A DNA stretch of 21,956 nucleotides, from contig CAYXWH010000030.1 of the NCBI GenBank assembly GCA_964468755.1, positions 1 through 21,956 of the forward strand, written 5' to 3'. Positions 7,941 to 15,221 of this stretch are shown here, one piece after another (positions within the stretch are counted from its first letter, which is position 1; each line of letters opens with the position of its first letter). The DNA comes from CAYXWH01 sp964468755 (GTDB lineage: Bacteria; Chloroflexota; Dehalococcoidia; Dehalococcoidales; RBG-16-60-22). The translations under genes and the position numbers were made by a program. The notes beneath the pieces are model-generated. The model had not been told where the DNA came from, made no database searches, and was given only the letters and a program-made list of their open reading frames with translations.

Positions 7941-8091
7941 TTACACCCCGGCCATTATTGCGTTGCCTCACGTTTACGCGCTTCAGGTCATGGGTGTAAC
8001 CGCACATGATACACTCAATGTACCAGCCGTATTCATCACGCTCAATACGCAATTTCTCATTGCATCTCGGACAATGTTGCCACCTGTACAT
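7924..8091 (-). CDS. Small zinc-ribbon protein, 55 aa
   Basis: A short minus-strand gene starting at ATG 8091, with AAAGGAG about 10-11 bases upstream, and stopping at TAA 7926-7924. It has one CPRC knuckle (C7, C10) and a CIMC knuckle (C27, C30) separated by a 16-residue strand-rich stretch that includes ERDEYGWYIEC. This is the classic rubredoxin-like zinc-ribbon layout of small Chloroflexota proteins. It probably binds one zinc ion; partner and role are unknown. The basic tail after residue 36 does not look conserved-fold, and a coherent reading frame continues in another phase right after it, so the natural protein could be longer and frameshifted. Confidence 0.6.
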   Translation of the reverse strand: MYRWQHCPRCNEKLRIERDEYGWYIECIMCGYTHDLKRVNVRQRNNGRGVKTHHT

Positions 8092-8572
8092 CAGAACAAC
8101 ACTCCTTTACCATCCATAGGTAATCCGGTCATTTCATCAGCCACACCTGGAAGTGGTAATCATCACCAATAGCCCGGATACCATGTTGGAAATTTGCCCT
8201 GAACAAGGACCGGCGGTGATACCTCACTCACTTCCCGTACCCCGGTCTATATAGCCTGTGAAACTGATACTATATCTCACTATCACTGGATACACCTCTA
8301 TTAAGCCTTTTTATAATTTTGAACGATACAATGCGCCTTGTATGTGATTTTTGTCTCTAACCGTGACCGCTATCAGAATTACCCGCCGGAGCATTTGCAA
8401 GTAAAATCTCTGCTTGTGCTTAAGAGGGTCGCCGTCGCCAAAGCAAAGTGATTACCGTCGCTCTATTGCATGTAGCCAGCGGACGCGGGACAATCAAGCC
8501 TGGGAATATCGGTATTCTGGCAGTCTAATGAACAGAACGCCTGGACGGCTAAGATAGTACTAGCCTCGGTAT
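8092..8572. other. Intergenic stretch, no supported gene
   Basis: Between the zinc-ribbon gene and the corrinoid-protein promoter region no frame with a start, ribosome site and family-like sequence was found on either strand. I looked for a cobalamin riboswitch ahead of the corrinoid gene and saw no B12-box-like segment. Bases 8092-8115 carry the minus-strand ribosome site of the zinc-ribbon gene. Confidence 0.5.
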
Positions 8573-8608
8573 CGGTAACTCTGGTACAATATCCCCCGGT
8601 AGTTACCG
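8573..8608 (+). promoter_or_regulatory. Extended -10 flanked by an inverted repeat, upstream of the corrinoid gene
   Basis: TGGTACAAT (8582-8590) is an extended -10 without a clear -35. Exact arms CGGTAACT (8573-8580) and AGTTACCG (8601-8608) flank it with a 20-base gap. This could be an operator that controls the corrinoid gene at 8703; the transcript would start near 8597. Confidence 0.3.
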
Positions 8609-8702
8609 TAACCGGTAGTAATTCAAATGAGATGGTAGGCTGAAGTTGCCCGGTTATCCGGACTGGCAAACAATGCTTACGGTGAGAAGGAGACAAAGAA
8701 TC

Positions 8703-9335
8703 ATGCCGGAAAATTTAGTGAATTTACTAGCCGACCTAAATGAAAAGGAGGCACTGGAAATCACCGGGAAAAGACTGGACAGCGGTGATGACCCCATGGG
8801 AATCCTCGGTGAAGCCAGGCGCGGCATGGAAATTGTTGGCGAGCGTTTCGCCAGAGGCGATTATTTCATCCCTGACCTGGTGTATTCCGGCGAGATTTTG
8901 AAGCAAATAAGTGATATGGTCAAGCCCAGGTTAACCGGAAGCGCCGAGGTCAAGCGTTTGGGGAAAGTGGTCCTGGGAACAGTAGCCGGCGATATCCACG
9001 ATATCGGTTTGAATATCGTTGACTTCATGCTTGATGCCAATGGCTTCGAGGTTTACAACCTGGGTGTTGACCTGCCTCCCCAGAAATTTATTGATGCCAT
9101 AAAGGAGACAAACTCCGGTGTTGTCGGATTGAGTGGCTTCCTGACGCTGGCATTTGACTCCATGAAAGAAACAGTGGCGGCAATAACCAGTGCCGGCTTA
9201 CGCGATAAAGTAAAAATCATGGTTGGCGGCGGTCAGATTGATGAGGACATCAGGAAATTTACCGGGGCTGACGCCTACGGCAAGGATGCCATGGAAGGAG
9301 TAGCCCTGGCTAAAAAATGGTCGGGAGGTGCGTGA
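8703..9335 (+). CDS. Methyltransferase-type corrinoid protein
   Basis: A 210-residue cobalamin carrier protein of the MtaC/MtbC/MttC class. Residues 1-85 form the helical cap domain (GMEIVGERFARGDYFIPDLV). The Rossmann-like B12 domain follows, with the cobalt-ligand motif D97-I-H99-D-I-G102, then VGLSGFLTLA (141-150) and VGGG (174-177). H99 is the predicted lower axial cobalt ligand. These proteins accept a methyl group from a substrate-specific methyltransferase and pass it to a second one. Neither methyltransferase nor a reductive activator is visible in the window, so this copy is an orphan. The frame is open from 8646, but ATG 8703 with GAAGGAG 10 bases upstream fits the family start. A strong terminator at 9458 ends the unit. 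Confidence 0.88.
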   Translation: MPENLVNLLADLNEKEALEITGKRLDSGDDPMGILGEARRGMEIVGERFARGDYFIPDLVYSGEILKQISDMVKPRLTGSAEVKRLGKVVLGTVAGDIHDIGLNIVDFMLDANGFEVYNLGVDLPPQKFIDAIKETNSGVVGLSGFLTLAFDSMKETVAAITSAGLRDKVKIMVGGGQIDEDIRKFTGADAYGKDAMEGVALAKKWSGGA

Positions 9336-9457
9336 AGTGTCGTCTTCGTGGCTAACCCCTCAGACACCAGGTTGAAGATGCATCTACCCCTGGTAGAAGG
9401 TGCCTTTTAACCTGGTAAATTACTCCCTCCAATAATGGCATTTATGCCTGGATATCT

Positions 9458-9500
9458 GGCAAGTCCCGATAAGAACCGGGTCTTGCCATTTTTGTTTTAT
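9458..9500 (+). terminator. Rho-independent terminator after the corrinoid gene
   Basis: GGCAAGTCCCG (9458-9468) pairs with CGGGTCTTGCC (9477-9487), 10 of 11 positions, with an 8-base loop and a tail of ATTTTTGTTTTAT. An outer repeat ACCAGGTT/AACCTGGT (9366-9373 and 9409-9416), enclosing a small CTACC/GGTAG stem, precedes it in the 3' region. Confidence 0.85.
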
Positions 9501-9655
9501 CCCAATCGGGACATACCGGCCAGTTCTTCGGCAACATCAGCTAGCCCTAGCTCTACCAATGTTTCCCTCTTCGGAAAACCGGTAGTCCTGTCCCAGCCCC
9601 CTTAGCTCATAATATTTATCAATCATGGGTTCCAGGTCTCCACGTCTCAGCTCAC
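9497..9655 (-). pseudogene. C-terminal stub of an aldehyde:ferredoxin oxidoreductase, frameshifted
   Basis: Immediately beyond the ferredoxin stop, in another frame of the minus strand, the sequence reads DLEPMIDKYYELRGLGQDYR. After a one-base shift in the run of T's near 9575-9580 it continues as FPKRETLVELGLADVAEELA and ends at TAA 9499-9497. This matches the extreme C-terminus of AOR proteins; the complete AOR at 15222 has the equivalent MLDEYYELNNWDKETSFP and LEELDLKQVADELKK. Everything upstream of the last 50 or so residues is missing. The stub is evidence of a second AOR gene that was deleted next to this ferredoxin. Confidence 0.65.
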
Positions 9656-9985
9656 CAGTGGTCTGGTGTTGGGTGGCGGTGGATTTTTCATACCGACGCG
9701 GAAGTATTCCCCAGTCTCCTTGCGCTTCCAGCCTATCCTCTGGTTTAAGGCATGCTCCATCCTGATGGCTCCCGGTACCGGGCAATGGTAAATACAGCAC
9801 CCGCAAAACCAGCATTCATCGGGATAGAGCACTATGGGAGGTTTACCTTTCTCCGGATTGGGCACCATTACATCTGACCGGCACACCTCAGCGCACATAT
9901 TGCAGCCCTTACAGAGTTTGGTTTCAATAATTATTGCTTTGCACGGCGTCACCGGATTGGGAACCAGGTATGCTTTCTTTTCCAT
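9647..9985 (-). CDS. 2x[4Fe-4S] ferredoxin partner of the AprA-like flavoprotein
   Basis: A 112-residue iron-sulfur protein. Cluster I uses C25, C28, C31, C35, the last followed by arginine instead of proline. Cluster II uses C58, C61, C64, C68, with an extra C63. The C-terminal 40 residues are distinctive, with an NQRIGWKRK stretch and a proline-rich MKNPPPPNTRP end, and may dock onto the flavoprotein encoded 45 bases upstream. The arrangement recalls AprA-AprB, but the protein is shorter and lacks clear AprB features. ATG 9985 has AAAGGAG about 11 bases upstream. The stop at 9647 is intact, although an AOR remnant begins in the next frame. Confidence 0.85.
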   Translation of the reverse strand: MEKKAYLVPNPVTPCKAIIIETKLCKGCNMCAEVCRSDVMVPNPEKGKPPIVLYPDECWFCGCCIYHCPVPGAIRMEHALNQRIGWKRKETGEYFRVGMKNPPPPNTRPLVS

Positions 9986-10030
9986 TATTACGTATCTCCT
10001 TTGTGGTTGCTCAAATTCATGACATTTATC

Positions 10031-12034
10031 CTAGAGTTCAGCATGCAGTTTATAATTCTCCTCATAAGTAGGAGCGTAGGGTGGCAAGAGCCAGTAGTTA
10101 AAAGGTAACTCGCCAACTTTCGCCTCCCCGTTTTCCAGCCTTATGGTAACAAACTTGTTCCACTCCGGCGGGTCTATTTCAGGATAGTCCAGCCTCTTGA
10201 AACCCAGGGCCGGGCAGCTTGCCTTCCGCGCCAGGGAAGCATGCATAATTATCTCACCGGCCGTTATCCGGGAAAAACATTCCAGGGTTCGCCACAATTC
10301 ATGGGGATTCCGGGCGCAGGTTCGGGCAGCTTCACTTTCCCTGATACTATTGAGCCATCGCAGACCCATCTTCAGCGTCTGCTCGCCTTTGTACTCACCA
10401 CAATAGTCCTGCATGATTCTGGTTATTCCGCCATATAGCTCTTTCCAGCCTATGTCACCGTCGCAGTTAACCGGTGCATAAACCCGGCTCTTCTCTGCCT
10501 CCACCTGTTTCCTGTCGATAGCAGTCTCTCCGGCCGTTCCGGCATATGCGGCTGCTTTTCTACCGGCGTACCTCCCGGTGGTCGCCGCCCCACCGTGAAG
10601 ACCACCCCCCGCCAGCTGATTCCCGGCGGCGTACAGACCCTCGAGATTGGTCCTGAGGTCCCAGTCAACCACCGGGCCCCCGCTATTCCAGAAGCCTACC
10701 TCTCGCCATTGCGGTGGGCAGCCTGCCTTGTCATACCACGACCACCAGGGTGAATGTTGCCCCGCCGCCTCAGGAGGTAACACATTTACCTGGAGCATAT
10801 CCTTGTCCGGGTCAAAGCCAGCTTTTGAGTAAGTATTATAGATAATGCGGGTCTTACCTTCTTGCCCGACCATAAGACCCCATATTGCCCGGCGCTCATG
10901 CTCCGGAATACTGGGGAAATCGGCATAAAACGGGAGCACATATTCCCCCTTGTATATCCGCTCGGCCAGGTCAGGGATGAGACCCGGTCCGAGCACATCA
11001 TAGGAGGGGAGACCAAACGAATGGCCACATAACCTCTGCCCGGGAGACGGGAAACCCCGTTCCGAAAACGTTTTTATCACCTTGCCATCCCGGTCAACCC
11101 AGGGAATTTCTTTCCCGTTAGAATCAACTATGGTACATGGATGGAACGTGTTGTGTGCATTACCGGTACCGTAAGCCGGATAGCGAAAGCCACCTGCCGA
11201 CGGTATACTCCTTTCCATCAGGGCAAACTCAGCGCCAGCCTTCCAGGCCATGGCGTGACCGTCACCGGAGCTATTGGGGTCACTGTGGTCAGCCGCACCA
11301 CCCTGCAGTTCGGTAGAGAATACCCAGAGACGGGATGGGTGAGCTGCCGATAAAATGGTGGCCTTGGCTTTAAAAATATAGAACTCACCGGTCCTGGTGC
11401 TCACGCCGGTGGCGCCGATAACCCGTTTGCCCGGCTGCCCGTCTTCGGTCAGCAGGCTGGTTGCCATAACCCGGTCATAGATATCCACGCCGAGCCGTTT
11501 TAGCTCTTTATACAGGGCAACCTTGATATCGGCTCCCCAGAGACGTACGGTAAAATTATTCTCATAGTCCCAGGCAAACATTAACTTCGTCTCTTCATCC
11601 CTGAACTCAGCGCCGGCAAACTCGTCTTCGGTATCCCTTATCTTTACCCCCATTTTTTCCACATCAAGAAGGCCATCCCAGCCTTCCTTGCATTCGATAT
11701 AAGTGGTGTGCCCGAAAGCATACCCACCCCCAAACCCACCACCACCAACAATAATTTCGGTCATCTCCTCCGGGGTAACCTTGGAACATGGGTTGGTACA
11801 GGCATTTATCCAGTGGTCAACACCGGCTCCTCCCGAGCCGCTCCTTATCAGTGCCCCCTTTTCGACAACTACGACCTTCGCGCCCTTTTTTGCGGCACTG
11901 ACAGCCGCATGGCTCCCGGCGATACCACCACCGAGAACAAGAACATCGGCACTGACTTCTTTCTCTTCACCATAGCGCACCGGGTACGGCCACTCCAGTG
12001 CGCTGTTGGCTGCAATTTCTTCATAACTGGACAT
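10031..12034 (-). CDS. AprA-like FAD flavoprotein, module B copy
   Basis: A 667-residue paralogue of the protein at 4053-6050, nearly the same length. FAD motifs are GGGIAG (35-40), SSGDGHAMAWKAGAEF in the middle and GLYAAGNQ toward the end. The C-terminal CARNPHELWRTLE and RLDYPEIDPPEW segments are also shared. The frame is open up to 12196, but ATG 12034 with AGGAGG 7 bases upstream is the clear start and aligns with the paralogue. A ferredoxin gene follows after 45 bases, so the pair probably works as one oxidoreductase. It is the second-last intact gene of the module B operon; the SDR ends 136 bases upstream. Substrate unknown; probably an enoate, fumarate-like or sulfur compound (inference). 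Confidence 0.88.
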   Translation of the reverse strand: MSSYEEIAANSALEWPYPVRYGEEKEVSADVLVLGGGIAGSHAAVSAAKKGAKVVVVEKGALIRSGSGGAGVDHWINACTNPCSKVTPEEMTEIIVGGGGFGGGYAFGHTTYIECKEGWDGLLDVEKMGVKIRDTEDEFAGAEFRDEETKLMFAWDYENNFTVRLWGADIKVALYKELKRLGVDIYDRVMATSLLTEDGQPGKRVIGATGVSTRTGEFYIFKAKATILSAAHPSRLWVFSTELQGGAADHSDPNSSGDGHAMAWKAGAEFALMERSIPSAGGFRYPAYGTGNAHNTFHPCTIVDSNGKEIPWVDRDGKVIKTFSERGFPSPGQRLCGHSFGLPSYDVLGPGLIPDLAERIYKGEYVLPFYADFPSIPEHERRAIWGLMVGQEGKTRIIYNTYSKAGFDPDKDMLQVNVLPPEAAGQHSPWWSWYDKAGCPPQWREVGFWNSGGPVVDWDLRTNLEGLYAAGNQLAGGGLHGGAATTGRYAGRKAAAYAGTAGETAIDRKQVEAEKSRVYAPVNCDGDIGWKELYGGITRIMQDYCGEYKGEQTLKMGLRWLNSIRESEAARTCARNPHELWRTLECFSRITAGEIIMHASLARKASCPALGFKRLDYPEIDPPEWNKFVTIRLENGEAKVGELPFNYWLLPPYAPTYEENYKLHAEL

Positions 12035-12170
12035 TTTCAAGCCTCCTTGATTTGTTCTTCCATTTTTTCCAAAACATCCCTTGAGACAAACTCTATCAGC
12101 CGAACCTGCTAATCCGCAGGTAGCAATTGAGATGTTCCGGTTAATAATAGTACGCCAGTTGAATGGAACC

Positions 12171-12935
12171 TTATTTAATGGTCCAACCGCCATCAACCGA
12201 TAGAATATGTCCGGTAATCATATCGGTAAATTCCGAAGCCAGAAACAGGGCAGCATAGGCGACATCTTCCGGTTGTGCCATCCGGCCCAGCGGGATGCTA
12301 TCCATTACAAACTTTTCGAACTGCTTATCCGCAAACATATTTCGGGTAAAAGGAGTCCGCACGAAGGTAGGAGCAACGGCATTCACATTGATATTGTATT
12401 TTGCCCACTCATAAGCCAGCGCCCGGGTTAACTGGTTTACCCCACCCTTACTGGAACAGTACGCAGCTCGTAATGGCAAAGCAACAATACCCGCCTGGGA
12501 AGAAATATTTACTATTTTCCCACGTTTCCTCTTTATCATCTCTCTTCCTGCTGCCTGGCAGAGGAAAAACATAGCCTTCAAATTAATATCCAGGACATTG
12601 TCCCAGGTTTTTTCGGTCACCTCCTCAGCATTCTGGGGCCGGTTTATGCCGGCGCAATTAACCAGGATATCGATACCGCCCATGCTATCAATAACCGAAC
12701 CGACCAGGTCGGTAGCCGCGTCAGGTAAAGTGATGTCAATCGCCTTATAGTCGTTGGGTACGTTGTTCTTACTCAACGAGTCAGCCAATGTTATCAACTT
12801 ATTTTCCTGTAAACCGCTCAGGAATATTTTAGCGCCGGCAGCGGCAAAAAGCTCCACGACCGAGCTCCCAATACCCCCGGCGGCACCGGATACCAGGGTA
12901 ACTTTACCGGAGAGAGAAAAAGTCAGGTTTTTCAC
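12171..12935 (-). CDS. Short-chain dehydrogenase/reductase (SDR)
   Basis: A 254-residue classical SDR, the usual length. The cofactor loop is S16-G-A-A-G-G-I-G23 (S in place of the usual T), followed by NCAG at 93-96, N118, the catalytic S146, and Y159-CSS-K163. The protein should oxidise an alcohol or reduce a ketone with NAD(P). The longer frame begins at 13001, but the start is GTG 12935, which overlaps the stop of the upstream HisD-like gene as GTGA, with GGAAAGG just before it. That four-base overlap points to translational coupling of the two dehydrogenases, which may oxidise successive positions of one substrate or give redundant steps. It ends in the FabG-like DMITGHILSVDGGW motif. 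Confidence 0.92.
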   Translation of the reverse strand: MKNLTFSLSGKVTLVSGAAGGIGSSVVELFAAAGAKIFLSGLQENKLITLADSLSKNNVPNDYKAIDITLPDAATDLVGSVIDSMGGIDILVNCAGINRPQNAEEVTEKTWDNVLDINLKAMFFLCQAAGREMIKRKRGKIVNISSQAGIVALPLRAAYCSSKGGVNQLTRALAYEWAKYNINVNAVAPTFVRTPFTRNMFADKQFEKFVMDSIPLGRMAQPEDVAYAALFLASEFTDMITGHILSVDGGWTIK

Positions 12936-14209
12936 TTCGTATACCTTTCCGTTCTTATCTTGCAGGTTATTCCGTGAGCTAGCATATTTTCGTAATTGCA
13001 CGCCCGCTCGCAGACGGCTCCGATTCGGGCTGATGCCTCCCTGGTGGCATATTGATAGGTTACTGTCTTGATAAATTTCCCCACGGAAAGGCCACCGGTG
13101 TATCGTGCCGCCCGCATTGTCGGTAATACATGATTGGTCCCGATAGTTTTGTCTCCATAGGCAACGGTGGTTTCTTCGCCGAGGAAGAGAGAGCCATAGT
13201 TACTGCAATTTTCGAGATAGTAGTGCCAGTCCGCGGTCTGTACCTCGAGGTGTTCCGGCGCCCATGTATCGGTAACCTCTACCGCCTCTTCAGGTGAATC
13301 GACAACGATTACCTCCCCATTATCCCGCCATGCCACGCCAGCCACGTCTCTGGTCGGTAAATCAACCAGTTGTTTTTCGACTTCTCTTATCGTTTCTTCA
13401 GCAATCTCACCCGAAAGTGATACCAGAGCCTGCCTGGCGTTAGGGTCATGTTCCGCCTGACCCAGCAAATCTGCCGCCAGAATAAAGGGGTCTGAAGTTT
13501 CATCGGCAATAATAAGGATTTCAGTAGGCCCGGCGAGAAGGTCTATGCCGACATCACCAAAGATTTGTCTTTTGGCTTCAGCCACAAACTTGTTTCCGGC
13601 GCCAACGACCACATCAACAGGCCCCAGACCCTCCATGCCATAGGCTAATGCCGCCAGGGCATGGACTCCGCCCATGCAGTAAATCTCATCGGCACCCGCC
13701 ATCGCCATGGAGTAAAGCGTTGCCGGCCAGAGACCCTCACCCTTGACCGGTGGGGAGCAGGCGACAACTCTGGAGACCCCGGCTACCTTTGGTGTAATAA
13801 CCGTCATATGCGCCGAGGCGAGCATGGGATACCGTCCCCCCGGGATGTATGAGCCGCTCGATTTTACCGGAATTATTTTCTGTCCCAGGTGCACGCCGGG
13901 CAAGGTTTCAACTTCAAAGTTGGTATCTTCAAGGCGTTTCATCTGTTCCCGGGCGAAATTACGTATCTGAGCCTGGCAGAAATCTATATCCTCTTTTTCG
14001 GTTGTCGGTAATTTTCGTTTCGCCGCCAGGACCTCATCCCCGGTGACCCGGAAACTTTTTGGATTCCAGTCGTCGAACTTTTTCGAATAATATCGCACCC
14101 CGTCCTCGCCCTCTTTTTTTACCATCTCAATAATTTCTCTCACCGATTCCCGTAACGAGGCGAGGTCCTCGGCTGGTCTTACCTTTGCTTTTTTCACATA
14201 TTTAGCCAT
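12932..14209 (-). CDS. HisD-family NAD-dependent alcohol dehydrogenase
   Basis: A 425-residue member of the histidinol dehydrogenase fold family. The zinc and catalytic residues of the family are present: Q251 and H254 (GQAEHDPNA), E319-H320 (APEHLEV), D353 and H360 (GDKTIGTNHVLPT), and H412 (LAHG). The surrounding genes are catabolic, not histidine-biosynthetic, and the segment YTGGLSVGKFIKTVTYQ looks like the sulfopropanediol 3-dehydrogenase (HpsN) branch more than true HisD. It therefore probably oxidises a primary alcohol through the aldehyde to the acid in two NAD-dependent steps. ATG 14209 with AAGGAG about 9 bases upstream is preferred over the longer frame from 14299. Its stop overlaps the SDR start. 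Confidence 0.82.
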   Translation of the reverse strand: MAKYVKKAKVRPAEDLASLRESVREIIEMVKKEGEDGVRYYSKKFDDWNPKSFRVTGDEVLAAKRKLPTTEKEDIDFCQAQIRNFAREQMKRLEDTNFEVETLPGVHLGQKIIPVKSSGSYIPGGRYPMLASAHMTVITPKVAGVSRVVACSPPVKGEGLWPATLYSMAMAGADEIYCMGGVHALAALAYGMEGLGPVDVVVGAGNKFVAEAKRQIFGDVGIDLLAGPTEILIIADETSDPFILAADLLGQAEHDPNARQALVSLSGEIAEETIREVEKQLVDLPTRDVAGVAWRDNGEVIVVDSPEEAVEVTDTWAPEHLEVQTADWHYYLENCSNYGSLFLGEETTVAYGDKTIGTNHVLPTMRAARYTGGLSVGKFIKTVTYQYATREASARIGAVCERACNYENMLAHGITCKIRTERYTK

Positions 14210-14311
14210 GCTACTATCTCCTTCGATCCATGAAGTTAAAGCTACCCAAATGGGCAGATATCCGTCCTGGTGCGTCCCTATATTTTTGTTATCGACCAAA
14301 CCGGCCTAAAA

Positions 14312-15010
14312 CTATTCGTCAAGTATAGCTACGGCACGTATTGGAGAACCGGTGCCATTTCTGATTTTCAACGGTAGTCCGATATAGGTAAAACGCTTAC
14401 CGATTAACTTGTCCAGATTGCATAAATTTTCTATATGGGTAACTCCCCGCTCGGCACAAACACGGTGACAGGGATAGTTCTTGTCATACCACATGTCAGG
14501 ACTCGCTGAATCCAGACCAAAACATATACACCCTTTATCAATAATGAATTCAGTAGCCTCCCGGTTCAGCCCGGGATAATCGGTCATATACTCAGGCTTA
14601 CCGTAATACCTGTCATATTGTCCCGTATAAAAAAGAACAGTGTCACCTTGGCTAATATCAAGTCCCCACTTTTTCAGTTCGGCTGCAATTTTCTCCGGTC
14701 CGAACTGGGTTTTCTGGGGGACATCGCTCACATCTATACAAATCGCCGGGGTAATGCACTTCTCCAGCGCAATCCGGTCTACCGGTTCAGCGTTGGGGTC
14801 TCTTGAAAAATGACTGATGGCATCAATGTGGGTGGGGCCATGATCAGACAGCATAATGCCCTGTGTCTGATAGGAAAAACCGGTACCCAGCTGTCGTTGA
14901 CATTCTTCATGGGTCAGGTGCGTCCAGATGACCGTTTTCAGGTGAGCCGGATAAACCGGCATGCCCTGATATATCTCCTGTGTCAAATCAATTATTTTAC
15001 CGGTAAACAT
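14312..15010 (-). CDS. Cyclase-family metal hydrolase, kynurenine-formamidase-like
   Basis: A 232-residue protein of the cyclase family (PF04199 type). The metal-binding signature is H57-GPT-H61-I-D63-AIS-H67, close to the family HxGTHxDxPxH. Members hydrolyse amides such as N-formylkynurenine, or lactone and other ring bonds, using Zn or Mn. Here the substrate is unknown. The start is ATG 15010, with a modest AAGGA about 12 bases upstream. It is the third gene of the module B order, separated by 211 bases from AOR and by 102 bases from the HisD-like gene. No clean promoter was found in the 211-base gap. Confidence 0.82.
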   Translation of the reverse strand: MFTGKIIDLTQEIYQGMPVYPAHLKTVIWTHLTHEECQRQLGTGFSYQTQGIMLSDHGPTHIDAISHFSRDPNAEPVDRIALEKCITPAICIDVSDVPQKTQFGPEKIAAELKKWGLDISQGDTVLFYTGQYDRYYGKPEYMTDYPGLNREATEFIIDKGCICFGLDSASPDMWYDKNYPCHRVCAERGVTHIENLCNLDKLIGKRFTYIGLPLKIRNGTGSPIRAVAILDE

Positions 15011-15221
15011 AAGCTAAGGGATTCCTTTCTCCACAGCCCGGCACCACCGGATAAAATTGACGGCTGTCCAGGACTCCGGATTGCCATTGGTTTCACTTAA
15101 ATACCCTTTACAACTACACGATGTACTGATTTTCTCTAAGGTACCAGGCTATCGAACTACCTAAAAATTATTGTCACCGAAGATAAAAGGACTGCATCAG
15201 CAGTAATGAAGGTCAATACAA

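Noticed and set aside
8341..8702. Possible cobalamin riboswitch before the corrinoid gene
   Set aside because: No B12-box-like segment or convincing multi-stem core was found; only a short inverted repeat around an extended -10.
12932..14209. Assignment as histidine-biosynthesis hisD
   Set aside because: The fold and catalytic residues fit the family, but the operon is catabolic and the C-terminal block looks like the sulfopropanediol dehydrogenase branch, so no gene symbol was given.
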